A DNA stretch of 64,000 nucleotides from Bacteroides sp. (GTDB lineage Bacteria > Bacteroidota > Bacteroidia > Bacteroidales > Bacteroidaceae), in the NCBI RefSeq assembly GCF_030151085.1, contig NZ_JASLER010000001.1, positions 1 to 64,000 of the forward strand, in the 5' to 3' direction. Positions 17,979 through 26,754 of the stretch are shown piece by piece. The notes beneath the pieces are model-generated. The model was not told where the DNA came from and did no database searches. It worked only from the letters and a program-made list of their open reading frames with translations. The position numbers and the translations under genes are program-made. The stretch's first letter is position 1. Each line of letters begins with the position of its first letter.

Positions 17979-19964
17979 ATGAAAACATTGAAATATATAT
18001 TTGCGGCAGCTGCATTGGGACTTACGGTAACTTCCTGCTATGATTTGGATTTGAAACCGAAAGGACTTATCTATGAAAATGTGCTGTTTCAATCGGATAA
18101 TGGTATCAAGAAATATCTTGCTTTGATGTACCAGGATCTTCCTATAGAAGATTTTAATTATTGCCAGAATGGTGATGACAAGGGGTATGCGACAGTAAAT
18201 CAGAGTGGCTGGCATGGTGGAAACAGATGGCAGGCTCAAAAAGGTAGTCCGGCATCTTGTGCCGCCGAGGCAGCCGGTCGCGGAACTTCTTATGGTGATG
18301 GTTGGGGCTATTGGCCTTATGATCGTATCCGTGACATTAATAATATGTTGGAACAGTTGCCGAATTATCGCAACTCTTATAAGGAAGTAGATTATAATAC
18401 GTATCTAGGTGAGGCTCGTTTCTTACGTGCATTCTACTATTTCGGAATCGTGAAACGCTATGGTGGTATACCCATTGTAGACAAGGTGCTCGACCCTAAA
18501 GCTCCGGCGGAGGAGTTGCAACAACCCCGTAACACCGAATATGACTGCTGGAAGTTCATTTATGAGGATTTGAAGTTTGCTATGGAAAATGCTACTGATT
18601 CAAAGTCAGAAGTTGGACGTGCAAACCGTTATGCAGCAGCGGCATTGATGTCTCGTGCTATGTTATATGCAGGCTCCATTGCCAAATACAATCAGTACAC
18701 GGCTGTTACTGGTCCGGCTGTTTCAGCAGGTTTGATGGGTATGCCTGTAGACAAGGCACAGGAATTTTTCCAATACTCTTATGATGCGTGTAAGTTCTTG
18801 CAAGAAGCCGGATTTAAACTTCATACTGGCGCTGATAAAGAAAAAGCCTATACAGAGATATTCTTGAGCCCGAATACAGAAGAGGATATCATGGTCAAGC
18901 AATATGGACCTAACACCAGTACTCCTACCAACACTAGCTTGTTCCACTGTTGGGATTGTATGATATTGCCGAAAGGTGAAGGACTTTCTGGTGACATTGG
19001 TGTTGCGCTTCAACCTGCTTGGGAAATTATGGGACTTTATGATATGCCCGCTATTACTGATGAAGAAACCGGTAAGCCGATACGCTTTAATAAGGTGACC
19101 GACCTTTGGGATACAAATAAAATGGAGCCAAGATGTCGTGCTAATTTCTATTTCACTGGAATGACTGAATCTATGTCTGGTACGACATTTGACTTTCAAG
19201 GTGGTGTATATACAAGCTATCCGGGCACTGCTGCTGACGGTACTTCTGAGACACAGGGAAGTGTGAGCGACTATACTAACCAATATCGCATAAGAGCATC
19301 TAAACCGGGTGAATACAAGGATATCAATGGTGTGAATGTGAAGGTTAGTGGCTTGCATGGTTTGGCCGAAGGTACAGGTGATGAAGGTTATTCACGTATG
19401 GGTGCTTGCATCCGTAAGTATGTGCAGGCAGAGGGAAGCAATGCCCGTGTATTCTTTACTAACTATCAACCTTGGAAAGTATTCCGTTATGGTGAGATTC
19501 TATTGAACTGGGCAGAAGCAGCTTATGAATTGGGCTTGATTACTGGCAGTGAAGATTTGAAAGCAGAAGCTTTCGATCATATCAATGAAATCCGGGATCG
19601 TGCAGGTGCCAGCCGGCATAATATGGTTGCTAATCCGGCAGATGTAGGCTCCGAAATCTATGGTTTCATGATTGATGAGAACCTACAATACATCCGTGAC
19701 GAGCGTGCCCGTGAACTTTGTTTCGAAAATCATCGCTTGTTCGATATTCGTCGTTGGAGAGTAGCCGACATGATGTTCCAGAATGGTGTATATACTCATA
19801 CATTACTTCCATATCTGGTTCTCGATGAGAATAAATGGATATTCTTGAACGAAGTAGAACGTGAAGGTCGTAAAGTAACATTTGACAAACGTCATTATTA
19901 TGAACAGATTCCGGGTGGTGAAATTAATAAGAACCCATTACTGATTCGTAATGATGGTTATTAA
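17979..19964 (+). CDS. susD-like: SusD-family glycan-binding lipoprotein
   Basis: A 661-residue SusD/RagB lipoprotein (lipobox TVTSC, Cys20). The TPR-containing N-terminal half shows YLGEARFLRAFYYFGIVKRYGGIP and the usual C-terminal signature occurs as RDERARELCFENHRLFDIRRWR. It is somewhat long for the family (usually 500-620), with extra loops around 300-480. It forms the surface lid of the SusC transporter encoded just upstream. Confidence 0.95.
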   Translation: MKTLKYIFAAAALGLTVTSCYDLDLKPKGLIYENVLFQSDNGIKKYLALMYQDLPIEDFNYCQNGDDKGYATVNQSGWHGGNRWQAQKGSPASCAAEAAGRGTSYGDGWGYWPYDRIRDINNMLEQLPNYRNSYKEVDYNTYLGEARFLRAFYYFGIVKRYGGIPIVDKVLDPKAPAEELQQPRNTEYDCWKFIYEDLKFAMENATDSKSEVGRANRYAAAALMSRAMLYAGSIAKYNQYTAVTGPAVSAGLMGMPVDKAQEFFQYSYDACKFLQEAGFKLHTGADKEKAYTEIFLSPNTEEDIMVKQYGPNTSTPTNTSLFHCWDCMILPKGEGLSGDIGVALQPAWEIMGLYDMPAITDEETGKPIRFNKVTDLWDTNKMEPRCRANFYFTGMTESMSGTTFDFQGGVYTSYPGTAADGTSETQGSVSDYTNQYRIRASKPGEYKDINGVNVKVSGLHGLAEGTGDEGYSRMGACIRKYVQAEGSNARVFFTNYQPWKVFRYGEILLNWAEAAYELGLITGSEDLKAEAFDHINEIRDRAGASRHNMVANPADVGSEIYGFMIDENLQYIRDERARELCFENHRLFDIRRWRVADMMFQNGVYTHTLLPYLVLDENKWIFLNEVEREGRKVTFDKRHYYEQIPGGEINKNPLLIRNDGY

Positions 19965-19993
19965 ATGGAATATTGTTTAATAAAAGTATTGAT

Positions 19994-20719
19994 ATGAAAA
20001 AGTTTATATATAGTTTATTATTTGGTACTTCGGCATTGCTAATGGCATCATGCATGGAGGTGGATAATTTCGATGCTCCCGATTGCCATTTCTATGGAAA
20101 AGTTATAGATTCTACTACAGGAGAAGGTATTGTTTCCGACCGAGGTGATTGTCACATTCGTATATGGGAAATGAGCTATAAAGTTAATCCCGGAAGTCAG
20201 GATCTTACCATAAAGGAAGATGGTACGTTTAATAATACCAAGCTCTTTTCCGGTACGTATGATATGGTGCCGGAAGGCTCTTGGTGGCCGGCAGATACTA
20301 TCCGTGTAGGACTTGGTAAGAAAACTACTCAAAATTTTGAGGTAACTCCTTATCTAAAGTTATTTAATTTTCAAACAAAACTTGTGGGAACTACACTTAC
20401 CATGTCTTGTCGTTTGGACGCTCCAGTGACAGAAGGACTTCCTCAAATTACGGAAATCCGTCCGTTCCTCAGTCTGAACAGCTTCTGTGGTGCTTCCAAC
20501 TGCATTGGTTATTACAACTCGAATACATTTAAAATCAACATCATGCAGACTTGGGATAAGATAAAAAAGGAAGAAGACGGTAAAAGCATAACTTATTCGG
20601 TTGATCTACCTGTGAAGCCGGGATATATTTACTTTGCTCGTATGGGAGCTAGAGTGAAGGATAAATTTGAAAAGTATAATTATACTGAAATTGTAAAGAT
20701 AGAAGTTCCTAACGAATAG
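19994..20719 (+). CDS. DUF3823-like surface lipoprotein
   Basis: A 241-residue lipoprotein (LLMASC) immediately after SusD. The start is set at ATG 19994 (MKKFIYSLLFGTS) because earlier codons only add a leader in front of a clean lipoprotein signal. It has an N-terminal beta-sandwich (DCHFYGKVIDSTTGEGIVSDRGD, like carboxypeptidase-regulatory folds) and a C-terminal beta domain, the DUF3823 layout often found after SusD. Its position suggests glycan binding at the cell surface as part of the uptake complex. A terminator-like hairpin follows before the enzyme genes. Confidence 0.75.
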   Translation: MKKFIYSLLFGTSALLMASCMEVDNFDAPDCHFYGKVIDSTTGEGIVSDRGDCHIRIWEMSYKVNPGSQDLTIKEDGTFNNTKLFSGTYDMVPEGSWWPADTIRVGLGKKTTQNFEVTPYLKLFNFQTKLVGTTLTMSCRLDAPVTEGLPQITEIRPFLSLNSFCGASNCIGYYNSNTFKINIMQTWDKIKKEEDGKSITYSVDLPVKPGYIYFARMGARVKDKFEKYNYTEIVKIEVPNE

Positions 20720-20752
20720 TTTTAATGAAGGTAGTAAGATTGTAATAAATGT

Positions 20753-20794
20753 GCCGGAAGGGGAGACGTATGTTTATTCTTCCGGCCTTTTTTT
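20753..20794 (+). terminator. Terminator or attenuator between transport genes and enzyme genes
   Basis: GCCGGAAG (20753-20760) pairs with CTTCCGGC (20779-20786) and is followed by seven T (20788-20794), a textbook intrinsic terminator. It lies only 19 bp before the next start, so partial read-through would give more transporter than enzyme transcript. Confidence 0.85.
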
Positions 20795-20812
20795 AATCAT
20801 TGAAATAGAAAA

Positions 20813-22333
20813 ATGAAGCAAAAGAATATATATTACTTACTGTTGTGTGCCCTTTGGGCATGTACAGTTTCTTGTGGGAGTGGCAATGATGACGTTATTC
20901 CTCCAGCTATAGAACCGGATAAACCAGACAAACCAGTCACCGAAGACGAGTATAACAAGCCTGAATTTACCCTCCATGAAGACGGCAAACCATTTGATAC
21001 CTATCGTGGATTAGTGATGGCAGGTTATCAAGGCTGGTTCGGAGCGCCGGGTGATGGATGTAGCCATAGCAATGCGGAAAACACAGCGTGGTATCATTAC
21101 CGGGAAAGTGAAGTGTTCAAACCAGGTGTCTTACAGAACTCCATCGATATGTGGCCCGATATGTCTGAATATACAAAGAAATACACACCGGGTGTAGATG
21201 GTCCTGCTGGTCGTTCTGCCAAGTTCACCTTACCCAATGGAGAGACGGCACAAGTGTATAGCGCTTACGATGAATCGAGTGTATTGCTCCACTTCAAGTG
21301 GATGCAGCAATATGGTGTCGATGGTGTCTTTATGCAACGTTTTGTGGGCGAGGTAATCAATAATCCCGATGGCAAAGATCACTTCGACATGGTGTTGAAG
21401 CATGCTATGAAAGGAAGTAACCAATACCAACGTGCTATCAGTGTGATGTACGACTTGGGCGGTTTTATGGAAGGCAACCGTGATGAGAGTGCGGTGCTGG
21501 CAGATGCGCAATCAATTATGGATTTGTATAATCTGAAAGATCGTAACCAGCAGAAGTTCTACCTCTATGAGGGCGGTAAACCACTGCTTGCCCTTTGGGG
21601 GGTGGGTTTCGATGAGAAGCCTTTCAATGCAGACAACATTTCCAGCCTGATAACAGCGTTGAAAGCTCAGGGATGGAGTATAATGTTGGGTGTGAACGAC
21701 GATTGGCGTACACATACCTCCACCAAATGGCCACGTGCCAAGTACACAGAAGTGGTAAAGAGCGCCAACGTCATTTTCCCCTGGTTCGTAGGCCGATATA
21801 ACTCGATAGCCGACTATAACAATGACCGCAAACCAAAGATTGATGCGGACATTAAGTGGTGTAAAGAGAACGGTGTACACTATGCTCCCCACTGTTTCCC
21901 CGGTGGAGCTGACTTGAATATGCACCCGAACAATGGTGTGGTAGATCGTTTAGGGGGAAGATTCTTCTGGGAACAGATTTATGGCGGCATTAAGTTGGGG
22001 GCTGAGATGGTTTACGTCGCAATGTTCGATGAAATGGACGAAGGTACTGCTATCTATAAATGCCTGAACAAGAAGGACGTTCCAAGTAATGTGCCTGAAA
22101 AGGATTACTATGTGTGGTATAACAAGAAGACCGGCGGCTATGGTCGTGGAGCCACTGCTGTGGATGAAAGCACGCTTGATGGAGGCTGGTGTAAGAAGGC
22201 AAGTGAACTCAATATCGTCTTTCAGGGTGTCGAGGATGATCTGCCTACTGATCATTACCTTTGGCTTACCGGACAGGCACGTAAGATGCTTCGCGGCGAA
22301 GTGCCTTTGAAGAATGCTTGGCCGGCACGATAG
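20813..22333 (+). CDS. GH71/99-like endo-glycosidase, lipoprotein
   Basis: A 506-residue lipoprotein (lipobox TVSC, Cys21) with a Pro/Asp/Lys-rich linker (about 25-50) and a single barrel. Family motifs: YRGLVMAGYQGWFGAPGDG, SSVLLHFKWMQQYGVDGVFMQRF, PWFVGRYNS and the catalytic-type FDEMDEGTAIY with Glu407 and Glu410, spaced like the GH99 EWHE pair. GH99 enzymes cleave endo-alpha-1,2-mannosyl bonds; GH71 enzymes cleave alpha-1,3-glucan. This branch is not characterised as far as I know. It has inserts relative to the paralogue at 23720 (near 85-110 and 425-455). The lipoprotein anchor and position after the transport genes suggest a surface enzyme making the first cut before import. Confidence 0.85.
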   Translation: MKQKNIYYLLLCALWACTVSCGSGNDDVIPPAIEPDKPDKPVTEDEYNKPEFTLHEDGKPFDTYRGLVMAGYQGWFGAPGDGCSHSNAENTAWYHYRESEVFKPGVLQNSIDMWPDMSEYTKKYTPGVDGPAGRSAKFTLPNGETAQVYSAYDESSVLLHFKWMQQYGVDGVFMQRFVGEVINNPDGKDHFDMVLKHAMKGSNQYQRAISVMYDLGGFMEGNRDESAVLADAQSIMDLYNLKDRNQQKFYLYEGGKPLLALWGVGFDEKPFNADNISSLITALKAQGWSIMLGVNDDWRTHTSTKWPRAKYTEVVKSANVIFPWFVGRYNSIADYNNDRKPKIDADIKWCKENGVHYAPHCFPGGADLNMHPNNGVVDRLGGRFFWEQIYGGIKLGAEMVYVAMFDEMDEGTAIYKCLNKKDVPSNVPEKDYYVWYNKKTGGYGRGATAVDESTLDGGWCKKASELNIVFQGVEDDLPTDHYLWLTGQARKMLRGEVPLKNAWPAR

Positions 22334-22343
22334 CTGATTGTTA

Positions 22344-22388
22344 AGCTCCGTCTGTATGGATAAGTTATTATACCATACAGACGGAGCT
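22344..22388. terminator. 16-bp perfect hairpin after the GH71/99-like gene
   Basis: The arms 22344-22359 and 22373-22388 (AGCTCCGTCTGTATGG and its complement) are perfectly paired with a 13-base loop. Only a short GTTT follows, so it may act as a weak terminator or mRNA 3'-end stabiliser. Confidence 0.65.
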
Positions 22389-22453
22389 GTTTAAAAGGTG
22401 GAATGAAGTAAATAGAAAGAGTCTGAAGCTTAAATGAAAAACAAAATAGTGTG

Positions 22454-23695
22454 ATGATGAAGAAATTTGTATGTTACATAATTATTATATTCTTCTTCCT
22501 TCCTCATTCCTTGCAAGGGCAAGAAAGAGATTATCGGTTTGATGAGAAAGGCATATCCCGTTCAGTTTTAGAGAATTATCTGGACCGCTCCATTACGATG
22601 GTTTATCTGTTGATGCCCGACAAGCCTGAAGGAAGCAGGGTTTACTCTTATCATGCAGATGATATGCGTATGGTTAAAAATATCGGTGCCAAATTCATTG
22701 GACGCTCCATCTATCGATGGGGAGGTGAAAGCCTGCTCAATAAAGCAGAGTTCTGGAGTAAAGCGAAGTTGTTTGCTGACGAGTTGCATGCTTACGATTC
22801 CGACATCATTCTCCAAGGCTGTTTATTCGAGATTGTGACCGAAGAAGTAAATCAGATAAAGATTCCGGATTGGGTATTCGCGGGTTATGGACTACCTGTT
22901 GAGTCACGTAATTTCTCTTATGTTGATATGTTGAATCGGGAAGGACGTTTGGTTAACCATTGGCGTAAAGGCAGTAGTGTACCCGATATAAGTCGGATGG
23001 AAACCCAACTTTGGTTCTATTATTTAGCCTGTTCTTATATCGGAGTAGGATGCGAAGCATTTCATCTCGGACAGATTGAACTGATTGGCATGAACGACCC
23101 GCATCGTGATTCTTGGGCTCGCGTTATCGCTAAGATACGCGAGTATGCACAAACTCACGCCCGCCGGCACTGGGTGCTATTGGATGCTCATACTCCTTAT
23201 GAAGGTATGGTTAAAGATGGAGTAAGTCTGCTTGACTTTAACTCATTTCCACTACGCATTAAGGAAATCCCTGAACAACCTTATAAGGCTGAATTAGCGG
23301 TGAATCATTTGGATGCTCTTTACCAAAAGAGTAAAGGCTGTGTATCGCCTAGTGGATGGAAATGCAAGCATTTACCCTATCTTGTAGAATTTGATAATTA
23401 TGGTCGTGGAAAAGAACCAAACGTTGCGGATTTGACTTCGCACTTCGTATGGGGATGGGATGAGATATCCTGGTTGTCCTTGCAACCGGAAGACTATCGA
23501 AACGATTGGCTAACATACGCACATCATTGGATACGTAATACCGATCCGAATGGTCATATTGAAATGCCCGGTCACCGGATGATAGCCTGTCCTAACCATA
23601 CTGAGGGCAATTATCGGGCTAATATGAAGAGTGAAGCCTGCCCCTCGGGCTATTCTCAGGAGGAAATAATTAAAAGACTTTGGAACGAACAATAA
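22454..23695 (+). CDS. Unrecognised exported protein, probable TIM-barrel hydrolase
   Basis: A 413-residue secreted protein (signal peptide ending LQGQ) that I cannot place in a named family. The start is one of two adjacent ATGs (22454 or 22457). The pattern suggests a (beta/alpha)8 barrel: ITMVYLLMP, NIGAKFIGRSIYRWGGE, DSDIILQGCLFEIV, GVGCEAFHLGQIELIG, HWVLLDAHTP, LPYLVEFDNYG, and a late FVWGWDEISWLSLQPEDY. The Glu in GCEAFHLG and in LVEFDNYG sit after candidate strands, the usual place for glycosidase acids, with many aromatic residues nearby. It lies between two GH71/99-like enzymes, 24 bp before the second, so it probably acts on the same glycan. Function is not assigned. Confidence 0.6.
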   Translation: MMKKFVCYIIIIFFFLPHSLQGQERDYRFDEKGISRSVLENYLDRSITMVYLLMPDKPEGSRVYSYHADDMRMVKNIGAKFIGRSIYRWGGESLLNKAEFWSKAKLFADELHAYDSDIILQGCLFEIVTEEVNQIKIPDWVFAGYGLPVESRNFSYVDMLNREGRLVNHWRKGSSVPDISRMETQLWFYYLACSYIGVGCEAFHLGQIELIGMNDPHRDSWARVIAKIREYAQTHARRHWVLLDAHTPYEGMVKDGVSLLDFNSFPLRIKEIPEQPYKAELAVNHLDALYQKSKGCVSPSGWKCKHLPYLVEFDNYGRGKEPNVADLTSHFVWGWDEISWLSLQPEDYRNDWLTYAHHWIRNTDPNGHIEMPGHRMIACPNHTEGNYRANMKSEACPSGYSQEEIIKRLWNEQ

Positions 23696-23719
23696 TAATC
23701 TAATTAACAAAACACTTAA

Positions 23720-24991
23720 ATGATAGAAACCATGAAAAGATACTTTCTCTTTTTATTCGCTTTATTCTTGTTTGGAAATCTGGATGCAGCACCCAAACAT
23801 TCTAAAAACACCAAATATCCATCCTACAATGGTCTCGTTATGGCGGGTTATCAAGGATGGTTTAGCCAGCCACGGAAAGGAATGATGTATCCTGATGAAC
23901 AAAGTACCCGCATCGATATGTGGCCGGACGTCAGTGAGTATGAGAAGACCTATCCTACGGGACTTAAACTTGCCGATGGCTCTACTGCCCGTTTCTTTTC
24001 ATCCAGAGATGAGAGTACAGTAGATTTGCATTTTAAATGGATGCAGGAGTATGGATTGGACGGCGTATTCATGCAGCGTTTCGTTGGAGCTGCCCGACCG
24101 GAAGCACGAAAACGTAGTGAAGTGTTGAAACATGCCATGAAAGCTGCTTCGAAATATGGACGTGCTATCGGCGTCATGTACGATTTATCCGGTCTGGCAG
24201 CTAAAGGTGAGGATTGTTCTGTGTTGATTGACGACTGGAAGTATCTGGTTGATTCATTACGGGTAACCAATCAGGAGGGCGAACAAACGTATGTCTTCTA
24301 TAACGGTAAACCATTAGTCACTATCTGGGGGATCGGTTTTCCCGACCGTCCGTATGACATCCGCAATATAGGTATGGAACGCTTCATTGACTTCCTGAAG
24401 AACGACCCTGAATACGGTGGTTGTAGTGTAATGCTGGGCGTACCTACTTTTTGGCGTGAACTGAATGCCGACTGTACGCACGACCCATACTTACATGAAC
24501 TTATACGTCAGGCAGATATCGTTCTGCCATGGATGGTACAGCGTTTCACTCCGTTGTTGCACAACGATATGGATCGTTACCGTGATGTGATTCTAAGTGA
24601 TATGGAGTGGTGCAAAAAGAATAACGTTGGCTATGTCCCCTGTGTAACTCCCGGTTTTAGCTGGCATAATTTGAGCCGGCATGAGTTCAAAGATGATGTG
24701 AAACCATCCGGCTCCATTCCCCGTCAAGGTGGACGTTTCTACTGGCAACAGATTTCAACAGCAATCGTTGCAGGTGCCAAAATGCTTTATGTAGCTATGT
24801 TCGATGAAGTAAACGAAGGCACAGCCATCTTCAAGTGTACGGACAATCCGCCGGTAGGAAAAGAAATCAAGTTTGTAGGTATGGATGGCATGCCGTCCGA
24901 TCATTATTTGTGGTTGACGGGTGAGGCTGCTAAGATGCTTCGTCATGAAAAGCCTCTGAACTTTGAAATGCCACGACGGGATAAGAGATAA
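23720..24991 (+). CDS. GH71/99-like endo-glycosidase, secreted
   Basis: A 423-residue secreted paralogue of the enzyme at 20813 with a type I signal peptide (ending NLDAAPK) and no lipobox or linker, so probably periplasmic. Motifs YNGLVMAGYQGWFSQPRKG, STVDLHFKWMQEYGLDGVF, PWMVQRF and FDEVNEGTAIF are present; the GH99-type pair is Glu363 and Glu366. A second ATG at 23732 (MKRYFLF) is an alternative start. A surface plus a periplasmic version in one locus suggests stepwise endo-cleavage. It ends a transcription unit: a terminator lies about 110 bp downstream. Confidence 0.85.
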   Translation: MIETMKRYFLFLFALFLFGNLDAAPKHSKNTKYPSYNGLVMAGYQGWFSQPRKGMMYPDEQSTRIDMWPDVSEYEKTYPTGLKLADGSTARFFSSRDESTVDLHFKWMQEYGLDGVFMQRFVGAARPEARKRSEVLKHAMKAASKYGRAIGVMYDLSGLAAKGEDCSVLIDDWKYLVDSLRVTNQEGEQTYVFYNGKPLVTIWGIGFPDRPYDIRNIGMERFIDFLKNDPEYGGCSVMLGVPTFWRELNADCTHDPYLHELIRQADIVLPWMVQRFTPLLHNDMDRYRDVILSDMEWCKKNNVGYVPCVTPGFSWHNLSRHEFKDDVKPSGSIPRQGGRFYWQQISTAIVAGAKMLYVAMFDEVNEGTAIFKCTDNPPVGKEIKFVGMDGMPSDHYLWLTGEAAKMLRHEKPLNFEMPRRDKR

Positions 24992-25030
24992 GTCGAGGGA
25001 CTATTATTCACATGGGGTTTATATCGATTT

Positions 25031-25142
25031 TTGCCAACACCCAACACTATTATGCTTAATTTCCTTTGGATTAGGTGATTATCTAGTGGTGGCAACTGTG
25101 TTGGCAAGTGACGGCAAACTGCTTGCCAACACGCTTTTTTTT
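25031..25142 (+). terminator. Intrinsic terminator with an upstream competing copy of one arm
   Basis: GTGTTGGCAAG (25098-25108) pairs with CTTGCCAACAC (25122-25132), followed by eight T (25135-25142). An extra copy of TTGCCAACAC lies at 25031-25040 and could pair with the same GTGTTGGCAA, which would block the terminator hairpin. The terminator is well supported; the switch idea is inference. Confidence 0.75.
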
Positions 25143-25437
25143 GGAAAAGTTGCTAATTATTACGGGTAATGTTTTGTGTGTCTGTGTTTCATCTGCTTTT
25201 ATGTTCTCTATTATTACTTATGCTAAAATGGCTTTATTTGCTCGTAAATAGGGGAGTTTTGATGCCTAATCATTCAAAAGTAGCTGCTTTTGCGACCGGC
25301 TTATTGCACAATACAGTCTTAATGCCTGATGTTATGAAACAAAATGTATGGTTCGAACCTCTTGGATGCATGTACTTTTTCCTCTCAGTATTAATACATA
25401 ATGTGTAGAACAAGAATGCATAATGTCTTAAAGCTTC

Positions 25438-25545
25438 ATCCTTTTCTTCGTCACACGGCTGAGGGCTGTAGAGCCCAGGTACGTAAACCGTAGAGCCCTG
25501 GTATGTGTGCCGAACAGCCCTCAGTCGTGTGACGAAGAAAAGGAT
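25438..25545. repeat. 32-bp inverted repeat enclosing two direct repeats
   Basis: The arms 25438-25469 and 25514-25545 match with one mismatch (CGGCTGA versus CGACTGA in complement). The 44-base interior holds two 17-bp direct copies at 25468-25484 and 25490-25506 (GTAGAGCCCAGGTACGT and GTAGAGCCCTGGTATGT, two differences). The outer stem contains TTCTTCGTCAC, shared with the hairpin at 42178. No transposase or flanking duplication was found. Confidence 0.8.
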
Positions 25546-25752
25546 ATAGCATTGGCATAAAATCAATAAAGCATTTACGCATTTTTGATGTATATCCTGC
25601 AGATTTTGTACAGATATCCCGGGTGATAAACAATGGCGTTTCATGCGGAGTATTGCCTGATTTAGATTCTTAGGATATGAATAAGATGTCAGTAAGTGAA
25701 AAAAGGACAAAGTATTAAGTCTAAATTAAGAGTATTTTTAACCATGCAACCT

Positions 25753-25760
25753 TAAATTTG
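25753..25760 (+). promoter_or_regulatory. -7 promoter element upstream of the GH43 pair
   Basis: TAAATTTG is an exact TAnnTTTG match 31 bp before the ATG at 25792. It fits a new transcription unit after the terminator at 25142. The -33 region is only T-rich. Confidence 0.6.
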
Positions 25761-25791
25761 CTCGCATTAAATACAAAACTATAATTTACGT

Positions 25792-26748
25792 ATGAAAAAT
25801 GTTCTAATTACCATGGCTATCTTATCATTTACATTGATGAGTTGTAGCAGTCAAAAACAAACTAAAACAGTAACTCTTGGTCCGAATCCATTTATCACAC
25901 ACATGTACACTGCCGACCCGTCGGGGCATGTGTGGAAAGATGGTCGTTTGTATGTGTATTCGTCCCATGATATAGACCCGCCACGTGGTTGTGACTTGAT
26001 GGACCGTTATCATGTATTCTCTACCAATGATATGGTGCACTGGAAAGATCACGGAGAAATTCTGAACTCTTCACAAGTACCTTGGGGACGTAAAGACGGC
26101 GGTTTTATGTGGGCGCCCGACTGTGCCTACAAGAACGGTATCTATTATTTCTATTTCCCACATCCGAGTGGAGACGACTGGAATAAAACATGGAAAGTGG
26201 GTGTAGCCACTAGCAAACATCCTGCCAAAGACTTTAAAGTACAAGGCTATATCGAAGGATTGGGCGATGCCTTTGCCATGATTGATCCGTGTGTCTTTGT
26301 AGATGACGACGGTCAGGCTTATTTCTATTACGGTGGCGGTGGACGTTGTGCAGCCGCAAAGTTGAAAGACAATATGGTAGAAATAGCTGAGCCACTCCAA
26401 TTCATGGAAGGTTTGAAAGATTTCCATGAAGCTGCTTGGGTGCATAAAAGAAATGGCATTTATTACCTTTCTTATGCCGATAATCATTCTGAAAACAGAA
26501 AAGGTGCTAATCGTTTGAACTATGCGACCAGTGATTCACCCATGGGACCGTGGAAATATCAGGGCATTTACCTCGAACCTACAGGATGTGATACCAGTCA
26601 CGGATCTATTGTTGAGTATAAAGGTGAGTGGTATGCTCTCTATCATAACAGCTCTATCTCCGGACAAGGGAATCTCCGTTCTGTATGTGTAGATAAGCTC
26701 TATTATAATCCTGACGGAACCATACAGGTGGTGAAACAAACAAAGTAA
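25792..26748 (+). CDS. GH43-family lipoprotein (ADPSxHVW type)
   Basis: A 318-residue lipoprotein (lipobox LMSC, Cys19) made of a single GH43 five-bladed propeller. The three acids are Asp42 in TADPSGHVW (base), Asp165 in MIDPCVFVDDD (pKa modulator) and Glu213 in DFHEAAWVHKRNG (acid). SHDIDPPRGCDLMDRYHVFST marks a GH43 branch that includes beta-xylosidases and arabinofuranosidases, so it likely removes beta-xylose or alpha-arabinose side units; the subfamily cannot be fixed here. It is a close paralogue of the proteins at 26755 and 33418, and only 6 bp separate it from the next start. Confidence 0.9.
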   Translation: MKNVLITMAILSFTLMSCSSQKQTKTVTLGPNPFITHMYTADPSGHVWKDGRLYVYSSHDIDPPRGCDLMDRYHVFSTNDMVHWKDHGEILNSSQVPWGRKDGGFMWAPDCAYKNGIYYFYFPHPSGDDWNKTWKVGVATSKHPAKDFKVQGYIEGLGDAFAMIDPCVFVDDDGQAYFYYGGGGRCAAAKLKDNMVEIAEPLQFMEGLKDFHEAAWVHKRNGIYYLSYADNHSENRKGANRLNYATSDSPMGPWKYQGIYLEPTGCDTSHGSIVEYKGEWYALYHNSSISGQGNLRSVCVDKLYYNPDGTIQVVKQTK

Positions 26749-26754
26749 ACAAGT

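Larger units (their letters stand above)
25143..25791 (+). other. 650-bp gene-free spacer with a long hairpin and a promoter
   Basis: No credible gene was seen between the terminator at 25142 and the GH43 at 25792. The frame at 25169-25408 is hydrophobic and compositionally poor. The spacer carries the large inverted repeat at 25438-25545 and a good -7 promoter element at 25753-25760. Confidence 0.6.

Noticed and set aside
24963..25169. 68-codon open frame overlapping the GH71/99-like stop
   Set aside because: It runs through the terminator hairpin and poly-T tract, so cannot be a normal gene.
25169..25408. 79-codon open frame in the spacer after the second GH71/99-like terminator
   Set aside because: Low-complexity hydrophobic start, no recognisable domain, overlaps no promoter, and lies directly behind a terminator; most likely chance.
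25438..25545. Insertion sequence or MITE
   Set aside because: There is no transposase, target-site duplication or second full copy in the window, so only a repeat/hairpin is claimed.
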